The translations under genes and the position numbers were made by a program. A stretch of DNA of 64,000 nt, taken from Lacibacter luteus. GTDB taxonomy: Bacteria > Bacteroidota > Bacteroidia > Chitinophagales > Chitinophagaceae. The notes beneath the pieces were generated by a model. The model saw nothing but the letters and a program-made list of their open reading frames with translations, was not told the origin of the DNA and did no database searches. This document shows, in pieces, positions 33,483 through 41,672 of this stretch (its first letter is position 1; each line of letters opens with the position of its first letter). The DNA lies in contig NZ_SDHW01000004.1 of assembly GCF_004118265.1 (NCBI RefSeq), positions 248,001 to 312,000 on the forward strand. The letters run 5' to 3'.

Positions 33483-35168
33483 TTAATAACCCGGATTCTG
33501 AACTAAATAGCCCGGAATATTTGAAGCACCATTAATTGCATTGATTGGTATCGGGAATAATCGTTTGTTTTTATCGGTATTCGATTTCTCTGTCCATGTA
33601 CCTTCATATTTTCCAAAGCGTATCATATCCGTACGACGCTGGTGTTCCCAATATAATTCAAAACCTCTTTCACGGAAAAGAATATCGAGTGACATTGAAG
33701 CCAATGGCGGAGCAACTATTCTTGCTGTTCTTGCAGCTCGTATAATGTTTACATCTGCAAGTGCGCCAGCCGCATCATTACTTTTTCTGAGTTTTGCTTC
33801 TGCACGCATCAGGTAAACATCAGCAAGACGAAGAATAACGATATCATGCTCGCCACGATTTCTTCCATCGGTTGTGGCGCTGCTGAATTCATATTTCTCA
33901 ACCCTGTAACCAGTGAAATAATCACTACCTGCTACCGTAAAATTGATTGTTTCAGTAAAATCAACAGGAAGAGTTGGTTTACCACGTGTAACATGATAAA
34001 GCTTACCAATTTTATATCGGCCGGTACCGCATGTGGTAAAAGGAATATTTCTTCCACCGATCAATCCGTACTGTTGTCCTCTCAACACACCACGATCAAT
34101 TTTAAAATCTGTACCAAGAATGCAAGAGTCTGCAGGTATAACCAGATTCTTTTTGTAGAAACGGGGATCAGCAGCTGCAGGATCTGTAGCTCCATAAGCA
34201 CTCACCCAGCTTTGATAAAAATCAGGCGTGATCGCAGGACCATCGGTTCCATTCGCATTCGGTACTGATGGTAAAGGAAACTGATCGCCCGATAAAGAAA
34301 AATAAGCCATACGATTATGACCATTCAGATCCTGGCGTTGATCAATTGCAAAGATCAATTCCTTGTTGTTATGATTGTTATTATCGAAAATGGAAAAATA
34401 CTCAGCAGCTAATTGAAACTGGTTTGAAGAAATGATCTTATCCGTGTACTCCATTACTTTATCCATGTCATCAGGTCTGAAAGTAAAAGTAGCTGCATAA
34501 CGATCACGCCATACTGCAGCATTCAAATGCAATTTTGCAAGCAAGCCCCACACACCTGCTTTCGTCATTCTTCCGGGTCCTGTTGTGTTATCAAGCAAAG
34601 GCTCAACAGCAAGCAATTCCGATTTAATGTAATTGATTGCATCATCGCCACGTAATATCACAGATGTTGCATCAGGATTTTCTTTTTTAAAAGATATTCC
34701 GAAAAGATCAAGAGCCAGCATATTATAATAGGCCCTCATTCCTCTTGCTTCAGCTAAAAATGTTTTAGCATTTACAAAATTATTGGTTGATAATGCACTG
34801 ATGGCTGTTACACTTCTCGAAATACTTTGTACAATTTGATTCCATGTGTTGTTGACATTGGGATCAGAACTCAACGTTTCATGCCGGTGAAGTGAAAGGT
34901 AAATGCCGTTATCACCCCAATCGGTACCACCTCTGTAAGGAAGAATGGCTTCATCTGTAGAAATTTCCTGCAATGAAAACAGGTTGGTGTGTTGAAACAA
35001 TGTTGGCAGAAGCGCATATACAGGTGCTATGTTCCCTTCGGCAACCTGCTGTTCTGTAAGTCCCGTAGCAGAAGATTCATCGAGTACCTTCTCTTTTAGC
35101 TTTGTACAGCCATGAATAAGAGAGGTGCCGGTGAAGAGTAACAGGAGATAAACTATTTTCTTTTTCAT
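33483..35168 (-). CDS. SusD/RagB-family surface lipoprotein, copy 2
   Basis: 561 residues from the start at 35168 (MKKKIVYLLLLF), chosen because it opens a lipoprotein signal with lipobox LIHGC (C21); an ATG 13 codons upstream would bury it. It has classic SusD features: SVTAISALS-type helices, EARGMRAYYNMLALDLFG, EILFAIDQR-like central strands and the C-terminal ADVYLMRAEAKLR, LDILFRERGFELYWEHQRRTDMIRFG and KRLFPIPINAIN. It follows SusC copy 2 by 53 bp from the chosen start (the upstream ATG would leave 14 bp). It belongs to the canonical SusD family (RagB), unlike copy 1, so the two SusCD pairs have different ancestry. Confidence 0.92.
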   Translation of the reverse strand: MKKKIVYLLLLFTGTSLIHGCTKLKEKVLDESSATGLTEQQVAEGNIAPVYALLPTLFQHTNLFSLQEISTDEAILPYRGGTDWGDNGIYLSLHRHETLSSDPNVNNTWNQIVQSISRSVTAISALSTNNFVNAKTFLAEARGMRAYYNMLALDLFGISFKKENPDATSVILRGDDAINYIKSELLAVEPLLDNTTGPGRMTKAGVWGLLAKLHLNAAVWRDRYAATFTFRPDDMDKVMEYTDKIISSNQFQLAAEYFSIFDNNNHNNKELIFAIDQRQDLNGHNRMAYFSLSGDQFPLPSVPNANGTDGPAITPDFYQSWVSAYGATDPAAADPRFYKKNLVIPADSCILGTDFKIDRGVLRGQQYGLIGGRNIPFTTCGTGRYKIGKLYHVTRGKPTLPVDFTETINFTVAGSDYFTGYRVEKYEFSSATTDGRNRGEHDIVILRLADVYLMRAEAKLRKSNDAAGALADVNIIRAARTARIVAPPLASMSLDILFRERGFELYWEHQRRTDMIRFGKYEGTWTEKSNTDKNKRLFPIPINAINGASNIPGYLVQNPGY

Positions 35169-35221
35169 TTGAATATTTTTAATGTTTTCGTCAAAGTGAA
35201 ATTTCATTTCGCACTTGTCAT

Positions 35222-38203
35222 TTAAAATGAAAGATTCAATCCAAAAATGAATGACTTAGCTTTTGGGTAACTTAAATAATCAATACCATAGGAAATAACA
35301 CCTCCGGAATTTCTGTCAGTATTTACTTCCGGATCATAACCATTGTAATCTGTTATCACAAACAGGTTTTGACCTGTTACATATACACGCAGATTAGATA
35401 CCCATTTACTTACACCAAGTTTTGACGTATTGACGTTGTAACCAAGTGACATGTTATTCATCCGCAGGAAAGCACCATTCTTAAGATAACGTGTACTAAT
35501 TGGTGCAGCATTGCTGGATGATTCATTCGCTGCAGCAACAGCTTCAGCCGTAACATTCCCACTTCTCGAAAGATTTACCTTGGTGAAAGTTGAATTAGCA
35601 GTGAGATCATAAACTTTATTTCCTGATACGCCATTCATATTGAAATTAAAATCAAACCCTTTAACGTTTACACCACCATAAAAGCTATAAATAATATTCG
35701 GCAATGCGGTACCTGCTGCAATGCGGTCATTATCTGTATAAGTGCTTCCGTTTTTATCTTTATCGAAATAAACACTTTGGCCGTTAGCTCCTATTCCATC
35801 CCATCTGTTCAAATAGAACGTACCAATGGGTTCTCCATTAATATAACCATTCAGTGGTGATGAGGTTAAACCGGCTCCTGCAGCTAAACCCGTAGTAATA
35901 ACTGTGTAAGGCGAGTTTTCAACTTTGTTTTTTATGAACGTAACATTACCACCAACATTATAGCTAACGTTTTTTCCGCTGTGTCTGTAGTCCAATTCTA
36001 ATTCAACACCCTGGTTGATGATGTTCATATCTTCAACGTTTGTCCATACTGTACTTGCCGGTACAATCGGATCGGCAGGTGGCACTGCCAGCAAAATGTT
36101 ATTGGTTACTTTTCTGAAATAATCGATGGTGCCTGATAAACCTGCGTTCCTCAAACTAAAATCCAAACCAACATCAATTTGTGTTGATGTTTCCCATTGA
36201 AGATTGGGATTGGCAAGTCTTACATAAATAGTACCTGCAGGATAAGTTCCCGATGGATACAAAGGATAGCTTTGATTACCGGCAGTGGAAGATGTAAACA
36301 ACGGTTGAGTTTGCTTCTCAGGTAATTCCTGGTTACCTGTTATACCCCAACCTGCTCTCAATTTCAAATTTGAGAAAATTGAATTCCGCATGAAGTCTTC
36401 TTCAGTTATTTTCCATCCTAAAGAAAACGATGGGAAGTATCCATACTTATTATTCTCTCCGAATTTTGTAGATCCATCTGCACGAAAATTAACTGTTGCC
36501 AGATACTTGCTGTTATATTGATAGGTTAATCTTCCAAAGAAAGATTGCAATTCATTAATAACAGCAAAACCGCCGGGGCGATTCGTTGCAAGATCCAATA
36601 GCTGACCTGTTCCGGGATTGTATTGTGGCTCTACCCCACCTGCAGTAAACCTGTTGATACTATAATTTCTTCCCTGTAAGAAAATTCGTTGGTAGGAATG
36701 ACCTGCTAATGCAGATACATTGTGCGGATTCTTCACCCAGTTATAAGTAAGATAATTTTCAATCAACCTGTTGCGGTTGTAATTGTAAAATGTTTCCAAT
36801 CTGCCTTCACGGAAAGGCGTTACACTTGGCTTTGATTGAATATCGTTTGTACCATTTGAATTATCGATACCGAAATTGAGTTTATAAACTAATCCTTTTA
36901 CGATCGTTAAGGAAGGAGAAATACTTCCGATGACACGATTGATGGTACTCATTTCGCCTTCACCGTCGATTGAGAATAACGGGTTGTTTACACCAGCTAC
37001 AAATACAGGATTTCCGTTTGCATCACGTGCAGGATAAGTTGGATTGTTGCTGATGGCCTGGCCGAGTATAGCAGAAAAGAAAGGCCGGTCATTTTTTGTT
37101 TGGTTAACTGCAAGGTTTACATCTATTACCAATCTGTCGTTCCAGAATTTTTGTGATGCATTGAATCTGCCGGAATACCTGTTTAGGTTATTTTTTTTAA
37201 TGATACCTTCTTGCTTTTGCATTCCGAATGAACCAAAGTAAGTCAGCTTTTCAGCTCCACCGCTTAATGATAAATTATAATCCTGTGTTATACCTGTTCT
37301 GAAAATTTCATCCTGCCAATCGGTAGAAGCACCTTTGTCATCAATTGTTGCACCCGTTTTTGGAACTTCGCTGCGGAATTCTGCAGCAGTAAATACCGGC
37401 AGCTTTCTTGCAATTTTAGAAATACCCAGGCTCGATGAAAAACTTAATTGAGATGCACCTGCCTTACCCTTCTTAGTAGTAATAATCACAACACCGTTTG
37501 CACCTCTTGAACCATAAATTGCAGTGGCTGATGCATCTTTCAATACATCCATTGATTCAATATCCTGTGGGTTCAAAAAATTCAATGGATCGCCACGACC
37601 GGTTAAGTTATTATCAAGTGGAATTCCATCCACCACAAACAAAGGCGTGTTACTGGTACGCACACCTCCCGGTCCACGAATGGTGATGCCTTGTTGAACA
37701 CCTGGCTCACCACTTACAGAAGTAACATTCACGCCTGAAACCTTTCCTTGCAAAAGTTGTTGTGGAGATGTGATGATACCTTTGTTAAATGATTCAGCTT
37801 TTAATGATTTTACTGCACCTGTAACATCTTTCTTTCTTTGCGTACCGTAACCCACTACCACCACATCTGTTAATGCAACAGAGGATGATGTAAGTACCAC
37901 ATCATAAGAAGAAGATGCTGTTATTTTTACTTCCGCAGTTTCAAACGAAACGGCACTGAGCACAAGTACATCGCCTGTTTTCGCAGAAATTTTGAATGAT
38001 CCATCTTCGGCGGTTATTGTTGAAGCATTGCCTCCTTTAATAACAACAGATACTGAAGTGACCGCAGCACCTTTTGCATCTTTTACTGTTCCTGCAATTT
38101 GTCTTTGCTGTGCCTGCACAACAATTGACAACATAGAAAAGAAAAAGATGAGGAATACGGGCAACGCACCAAAGAACAATGATCGTTGGTTAAATCTTCG
38201 CAT
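35222..38203 (-). CDS. SusC/RagA-family TonB-linked outer-membrane transporter, copy 2
   Basis: 993 residues from MRRFNQRSLF at 38203; an ATG ten codons upstream is also in frame. It has a signal peptide ending VVQAQ, a CarboxypepD_reg-like domain (IAGTVKDAKGAAVTSVSVVI), the SusC signature LTDVVVVGYGTQRKKDVTGAV, the plug with LLQGKVSGVNVTS, PLFVVDGIPLDNN and SMDVLKDASATAIYGSRGANGVVIITTKKG, then the barrel. It is co-transcribed between the inositol oxygenase and SusD copy 2. Expected to import an inositol-containing or otherwise phosphorylated ligand if the array at 39190 is a true Pho box, but the substrate is not shown by sequence. Confidence 0.92.
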   Translation of the reverse strand: MRRFNQRSLFFGALPVFLIFFFSMLSIVVQAQQRQIAGTVKDAKGAAVTSVSVVIKGGNASTITAEDGSFKISAKTGDVLVLSAVSFETAEVKITASSSYDVVLTSSSVALTDVVVVGYGTQRKKDVTGAVKSLKAESFNKGIITSPQQLLQGKVSGVNVTSVSGEPGVQQGITIRGPGGVRTSNTPLFVVDGIPLDNNLTGRGDPLNFLNPQDIESMDVLKDASATAIYGSRGANGVVIITTKKGKAGASQLSFSSSLGISKIARKLPVFTAAEFRSEVPKTGATIDDKGASTDWQDEIFRTGITQDYNLSLSGGAEKLTYFGSFGMQKQEGIIKKNNLNRYSGRFNASQKFWNDRLVIDVNLAVNQTKNDRPFFSAILGQAISNNPTYPARDANGNPVFVAGVNNPLFSIDGEGEMSTINRVIGSISPSLTIVKGLVYKLNFGIDNSNGTNDIQSKPSVTPFREGRLETFYNYNRNRLIENYLTYNWVKNPHNVSALAGHSYQRIFLQGRNYSINRFTAGGVEPQYNPGTGQLLDLATNRPGGFAVINELQSFFGRLTYQYNSKYLATVNFRADGSTKFGENNKYGYFPSFSLGWKITEEDFMRNSIFSNLKLRAGWGITGNQELPEKQTQPLFTSSTAGNQSYPLYPSGTYPAGTIYVRLANPNLQWETSTQIDVGLDFSLRNAGLSGTIDYFRKVTNNILLAVPPADPIVPASTVWTNVEDMNIINQGVELELDYRHSGKNVSYNVGGNVTFIKNKVENSPYTVITTGLAAGAGLTSSPLNGYINGEPIGTFYLNRWDGIGANGQSVYFDKDKNGSTYTDNDRIAAGTALPNIIYSFYGGVNVKGFDFNFNMNGVSGNKVYDLTANSTFTKVNLSRSGNVTAEAVAAANESSSNAAPISTRYLKNGAFLRMNNMSLGYNVNTSKLGVSKWVSNLRVYVTGQNLFVITDYNGYDPEVNTDRNSGGVISYGIDYLSYPKAKSFIFGLNLSF

Positions 38204-38259
38204 AGCAATTGGTTTTGAATTTGAGTTATACAATAGTTAATGAGCGCTTTGTTTGCAGG

Positions 38260-39135
38260 TTAAAACCTGAGTGTAGCCGGCAGATATTTTGCAACCAGCT
38301 CTTCATAGTAAGGCTTTAGTTTTTTCCAATCAGGAGGTTCAGGATTTTTTGAATAGAGATCATACGGATTAAACAATTGTACCCACTTCAGCATTTCCCT
38401 GTCGTGGTCGTCTAATAAATGCTCATAAGCACCTTCACGATGCCATGCATAAAATGAATGATAGCGGAGCATATACAATCCTGATTCAGGCAGATTATTC
38501 TTCATCATTTGATATACATACTCATCATGCCCCCACGACATGTGTACATTTCTTAAACCGCACCCTTCACTATACACGCCATATTTAGAGCTGTATGTTT
38601 CGTTGTTAAAATCGGGATTGAGTTTAAAAAATTCGGGATAAACAATTTTATCGGAATAAGCACAACCAACGGGGAATGTATCGCCAACAACAGCCCATTG
38701 TGGTTCGCCAAACAAGCAAAGTACTTTTCCCATATCATGCATTAAGCCCACCAGCACCATCCAATCTGGATGACCATCTCTGCGGATTGCTTCGGATGTT
38801 TGTAACAAATGTTGAAACTGGTCAAGATCAGTATCAGGATCAGAATCATCCACTAATTCATTTAAAAAATTAAATGCTTCCCACACAGGCATTTCTCTTT
38901 TTGAAAAAGAAAGAAACTCCTCTCTTTTTTTCATAACGAAATCGTAAGTCTGGTACTGGTGATTCAACCGGTAGAACTCCTTTACGGTATCTCTTTCAGG
39001 ATTATCGTAGTTCCTGTACTCCTCTGTTGTTTTTGCAGTAGCGATCGAATCAGGATCGGGATAACGACGCAGAAGATCTTCTTCCCATTCGTCGAGGTTT
39101 TTAAGTGGGACAGCTTCAAAGTTGTTTGTATGCAT
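38260..39135 (-). CDS. Inositol oxygenase (MIOX family)
   Basis: A 291-residue protein matching myo-inositol oxygenase throughout: QTYDFV, NELVDDSDPDTD, GLMHDMGK, GDTFPVGC, MSWGHDEYVY, LRYHSFYAWH and FNPYDLYSK. All six diiron ligands are present (H109, H133, D134, H203, H226, D259). MIOX opens myo-inositol with O2 to give D-glucuronate in the cytoplasm. It is the first gene of an operon with SusC/SusD copy 2, behind a Pho-box-like array. MIOX and PhnZ are members of one small HD-domain mixed-valence diiron oxygenase group, and both occur in this locus. No glucuronate catabolic genes are seen here. Confidence 0.92.
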   Translation of the reverse strand: MHTNNFEAVPLKNLDEWEEDLLRRYPDPDSIATAKTTEEYRNYDNPERDTVKEFYRLNHQYQTYDFVMKKREEFLSFSKREMPVWEAFNFLNELVDDSDPDTDLDQFQHLLQTSEAIRRDGHPDWMVLVGLMHDMGKVLCLFGEPQWAVVGDTFPVGCAYSDKIVYPEFFKLNPDFNNETYSSKYGVYSEGCGLRNVHMSWGHDEYVYQMMKNNLPESGLYMLRYHSFYAWHREGAYEHLLDDHDREMLKWVQLFNPYDLYSKNPEPPDWKKLKPYYEELVAKYLPATLRF

Positions 39136-39496
39136 AACATTCTGGTTTACTAAAGTAGGTAACCCGGCGTTGCAGCAATCATCAATAGTAATAAGTAACT
39201 ATTATCATTTTATTACCGCCGTGTTAACAAGGAAAAGAATGCAGGAACACAACAAATTGCAGAAGACAATTTGTAGAGATGTAGAAAAGAGATTCGAACA
39301 TTGTTCAGCAAGCATGTTCTTAAGCAATCGTTGGTGTACCTTACTTACTAAAGTGATAATTTTCAACCACAAATAAAACAGCCACGAACCTTTTATTTAC
39401 GAAATCGTTTTCGGTAAAAATGATGAAGTAACAGATGCTGATCAATGCAAGCGATTGCAAAGATCAGCTTGTATTCTTTTCTTAATTTAGAACACT
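39136..39496. other. Divergent promoter region, inositol oxygenase / PI-PLC-like gene
   Basis: About 360 bp with no coding frame. It holds the 11-bp repeat array at 39190-39228 and a possible minus-strand -7 element TACTTTAG (plus 39150-39157) that is in phase with it (33 bp). No clear promoter was found for the plus-strand gene. Confidence 0.55.
39190..39228 (-). promoter_or_regulatory. Pho-box-like array upstream of the inositol oxygenase operon
   Basis: Hexamers start at 39190, 39201, 39212 and 39223. Toward the inositol oxygenase they read GTTAAC, GGTAAT, GATAAT, CTTATT with 5-bp spacers. The orientation is the same as in the other three arrays. It is 55 bp from the start codon, farther than in the other cases. 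Confidence 0.58.
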
Positions 39497-40255
39497 ATGA
39501 GGCTATTCTTAACAACAGTATTTTTTTGCACAGCACTTCTGTTGAGTGCACAACAACCTTTTAAACATTCGCATAACGATTACGAACAGGCAAACCCATT
39601 CTTTACAGCCTATCAACATCAATTTGAATCAATAGAGGCTGATATATTTTTAAAAGATGGCGAATTGTTTGTGGCACACAATCCGGAAGATATTAAAGCC
39701 AACAGAACATTGAGTAAGTTATACCTGCAACCGATTGCTGATGCGCTTGCAGCAACTAAAGGAAACATTTATAATAACGCTGATAAGAAGCTGCAACTAC
39801 TGATCGATATTAAGACAGAAGCTTACGCAACATTGAATGTATTGATCAGCTTGTTAAAAGACTACTCATCCATCACTGCAAATAAGCGTATCATCCTTAC
39901 AATAAGCGGCAACCGGCCTAAAGAAGAAGATTATACCAATTATCCTGATTACATTTTTTTTGATGGAAGACCCGGCATTCATTACAGCGAAGCCGCTTTA
40001 AAAAAAGTTTCCTTGATTAGCATTGGTTTTAGTTCCTTTTCAAAGTGGGATGGAAAACAATCATTGGCTGCAGATGATGAAAACAAATTGAGTAAAGTGA
40101 TTGCAGAAGCAAAACGACTGAATAAGCCATTCCGTTTTTGGGGATGCCCTGACACAGAACTTGCATGGAAAGAATTTATAAAACTGGGTGTTGATTTTAT
40201 TAATACAGATAAGGTTGAAGCGTTGGCAGCATTTTGTAAAAACTTTCCGAAATAA
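39497..40255 (+). CDS. Secreted PI-PLC/GDPD-like phosphodiesterase
   Basis: A 252-residue protein with signal peptide MRLFLTTVFFCTALLLSAQ. It has the TIM-barrel pattern of the phosphatidylinositol-specific phospholipase C / glycerophosphodiester phosphodiesterase superfamily: catalytic HSHNDY at about residue 24, ESIEADIFLKDGELFVAHN with metal-binding E/D and the second His, then LLIDIKTEA and PFRFWGCPDTELAWKEF, and the final VDFINTDKVE. It most resembles the AIM6-like subgroup. Likely to cleave phosphodiesters of lipid head groups or GPI/PI in the periplasm. It is divergent from the inositol oxygenase operon, which would suit release of an inositol compound, but this is inference. Confidence 0.8.
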   Translation: MRLFLTTVFFCTALLLSAQQPFKHSHNDYEQANPFFTAYQHQFESIEADIFLKDGELFVAHNPEDIKANRTLSKLYLQPIADALAATKGNIYNNADKKLQLLIDIKTEAYATLNVLISLLKDYSSITANKRIILTISGNRPKEEDYTNYPDYIFFDGRPGIHYSEAALKKVSLISIGFSSFSKWDGKQSLAADDENKLSKVIAEAKRLNKPFRFWGCPDTELAWKEFIKLGVDFINTDKVEALAAFCKNFPK

Positions 40256-40313
40256 TCAGGCGCAACTGCTATTCTAAACGAAGTGATAAAAAATATCCTG
40301 TAACAAAAACAAA

Positions 40314-40347
40314 CGGGAACGATGTACTAAACAATACATTATTCCCG
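40314..40347. terminator. Hairpin between convergent genes
   Basis: CGGGAA (40314-40319) and TTCCCG (40342-40347), extended by an inner ATGTA/TACAT pairing. It lies between the PI-PLC-like gene and the lysine-rich gene. There is only a weak U-tract either side. Confidence 0.5.
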
Positions 40348-40376
40348 CTTTGTAATTGTAAGTTGCTCGTTGAAAT

Positions 40377-40631
40377 TTATTTCTTTTTAATAGCCGGAAT
40401 TACTTTTTTAGCCGGCTTCGCTGTTTTTTTTATTTTTTCTTTTTTGCTCTTTTGTTTTTTTGCAGGCTGTTTCAGCTTCAGAATAAGTTCAGCCAGATCT
40501 GCACTGTGCTTTTCAATTTTTTTATGAAGCTTTTTACTATCTATACCTTTTGCAAATGCAGTTAACGCCGTTCTGATTGTTGCTTCCAGTTTTTTACCGG
40601 CCTGTTTCTTTTGTTTCTTTTCTTCTGCCAT
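40377..40631 (-). CDS. Lysine-rich small basic protein (84 aa)
   Basis: The sequence begins MAEEKKQKKQAGKKLEATIR and ends in a low-complexity tail of K, A and P (KKTAKPAKKVIPAIKKK). The middle is a short amphipathic helical segment with HKKIEKHSADLAELILKLK. The composition recalls histone H1-like or other nucleic-acid-binding basic proteins of Bacteroidota. No signal peptide. Single gene, convergent with the PI-PLC-like gene. The function cannot be set. Confidence 0.6.
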   Translation of the reverse strand: MAEEKKQKKQAGKKLEATIRTALTAFAKGIDSKKLHKKIEKHSADLAELILKLKQPAKKQKSKKEKIKKTAKPAKKVIPAIKKK

Positions 40632-40796
40632 AGATTGGTAACAATTAATTAATACAAAATTAATGTTGGATACAACAGGCTAATGTTAAGTTTTAATAGC
40701 GCCCCTAAAAACGATAATATCATTTAATTAATGAATTTTCGAATTGCTCTAAATAAACCTAACCGCAACAATGTGATTTCATTTTCTTTAGCAATG

Positions 40797-41591
40797 CTAC
40801 ATACAATACTTCTCCAACTCCTTATCCTCTCCTTTCCACTGTGCAATCTTTGCCAAAGCTGCGATTAATGGTTCCTGGAACCATCCAGGCATTCCCTTTA
40901 AATAAGATTCACTGTAGGCAAGTAACAGGCACATGTGCCAGGGGTTTTCCGTCATGTCATTCTTCAACAAGCCATCATTAATCAGTCCATATGCTACACG
41001 TAATGTTTTTTCTAACCCTGCAGCCGGTGTAACTTTTACCAGCAACATTGATCTTTTGTCCAATGCATTTTTAAAATAGTGCATATCGCTTTTAGCAGCC
41101 GATGTTGTTTCGCCTTTATTCAAAATAATTTCATCGCCATTATTACCAATCTTAACCTGTCCTTCTGCAACCGTAAACTCTTCTACAAAGCTTGTATGAT
41201 AATGCCAATCGTTACCGCCGAGTGGTTCAAGTTCAACCTGCACCAACTCGTAAGCATTGTTTGTTTCCTTTGCTGTTTTTACAAATGTGGCGGAATAGTT
41301 CCCTTCTTTGTTATAAATGGTTCGGTCGCTTCTGTTACCAACCGAACGATCGAGCGGAGGCAGAAAAGCCGCAAATAAAACGATGCTGACATAACCGGCA
41401 ACAAGTAAAAAAAAAGGTAGCGCAACAATAGTGTACAGGAGCTTTACCCATCGTTTTGCATTGCTTCGCCACATGCGAACAACCCCTGCCGGGTAAAAAA
41501 GAAGTAAGAGGATGTTTTTCCATTTTAGTTTTTTAGCAGTTGATGCTGCATTAACATCAATACATACTGCCGTGTTAGCATTGTTTTCCAT
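40797..41591 (-). CDS. Membrane-anchored cupin-domain protein
   Basis: 264 residues from MENNANTAV at 41591 (an ATG eight codons upstream also exists). An N-terminal cytoplasmic part is followed by two hydrophobic segments (about residues 28-42 and 55-77), then a cupin barrel with LEPLGGNDWHYHTSFVEEFTVAEGQVKIG (HxH...E metal-binding pattern) and later SDMHYF, and a C-terminal helical part. It is divergent from the AraC-type regulator 81 bp away, so the two are probably a regulator-target pair. The substrate or ligand is unknown. Confidence 0.75.
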   Translation of the reverse strand: MENNANTAVCIDVNAASTAKKLKWKNILLLLFYPAGVVRMWRSNAKRWVKLLYTIVALPFFLLVAGYVSIVLFAAFLPPLDRSVGNRSDRTIYNKEGNYSATFVKTAKETNNAYELVQVELEPLGGNDWHYHTSFVEEFTVAEGQVKIGNNGDEIILNKGETTSAAKSDMHYFKNALDKRSMLLVKVTPAAGLEKTLRVAYGLINDGLLKNDMTENPWHMCLLLAYSESYLKGMPGWFQEPLIAALAKIAQWKGEDKELEKYCM

Positions 41592-41672
41592 TTTGTTTTT
41601 GTTTTGATGGAACAAAATTGATGCTTAATAGTTGCTAACCTGTTTAGATAAACGGATTAAAACTTTCGAAAA

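Noticed and set aside
39319-39351. CTTAAG, GTTGGT, TTACTT near 11-bp spacing before the PI-PLC-like gene
   Set aside because: Only one unit fits the consensus found elsewhere.
40637-40664. GGTAAC, ATTAAT, ATTAAT at 11-bp spacing upstream of the lysine-rich gene
   Set aside because: The region is very AT-rich, the units are weak beyond three, and no phosphate-related gene follows; likely chance.
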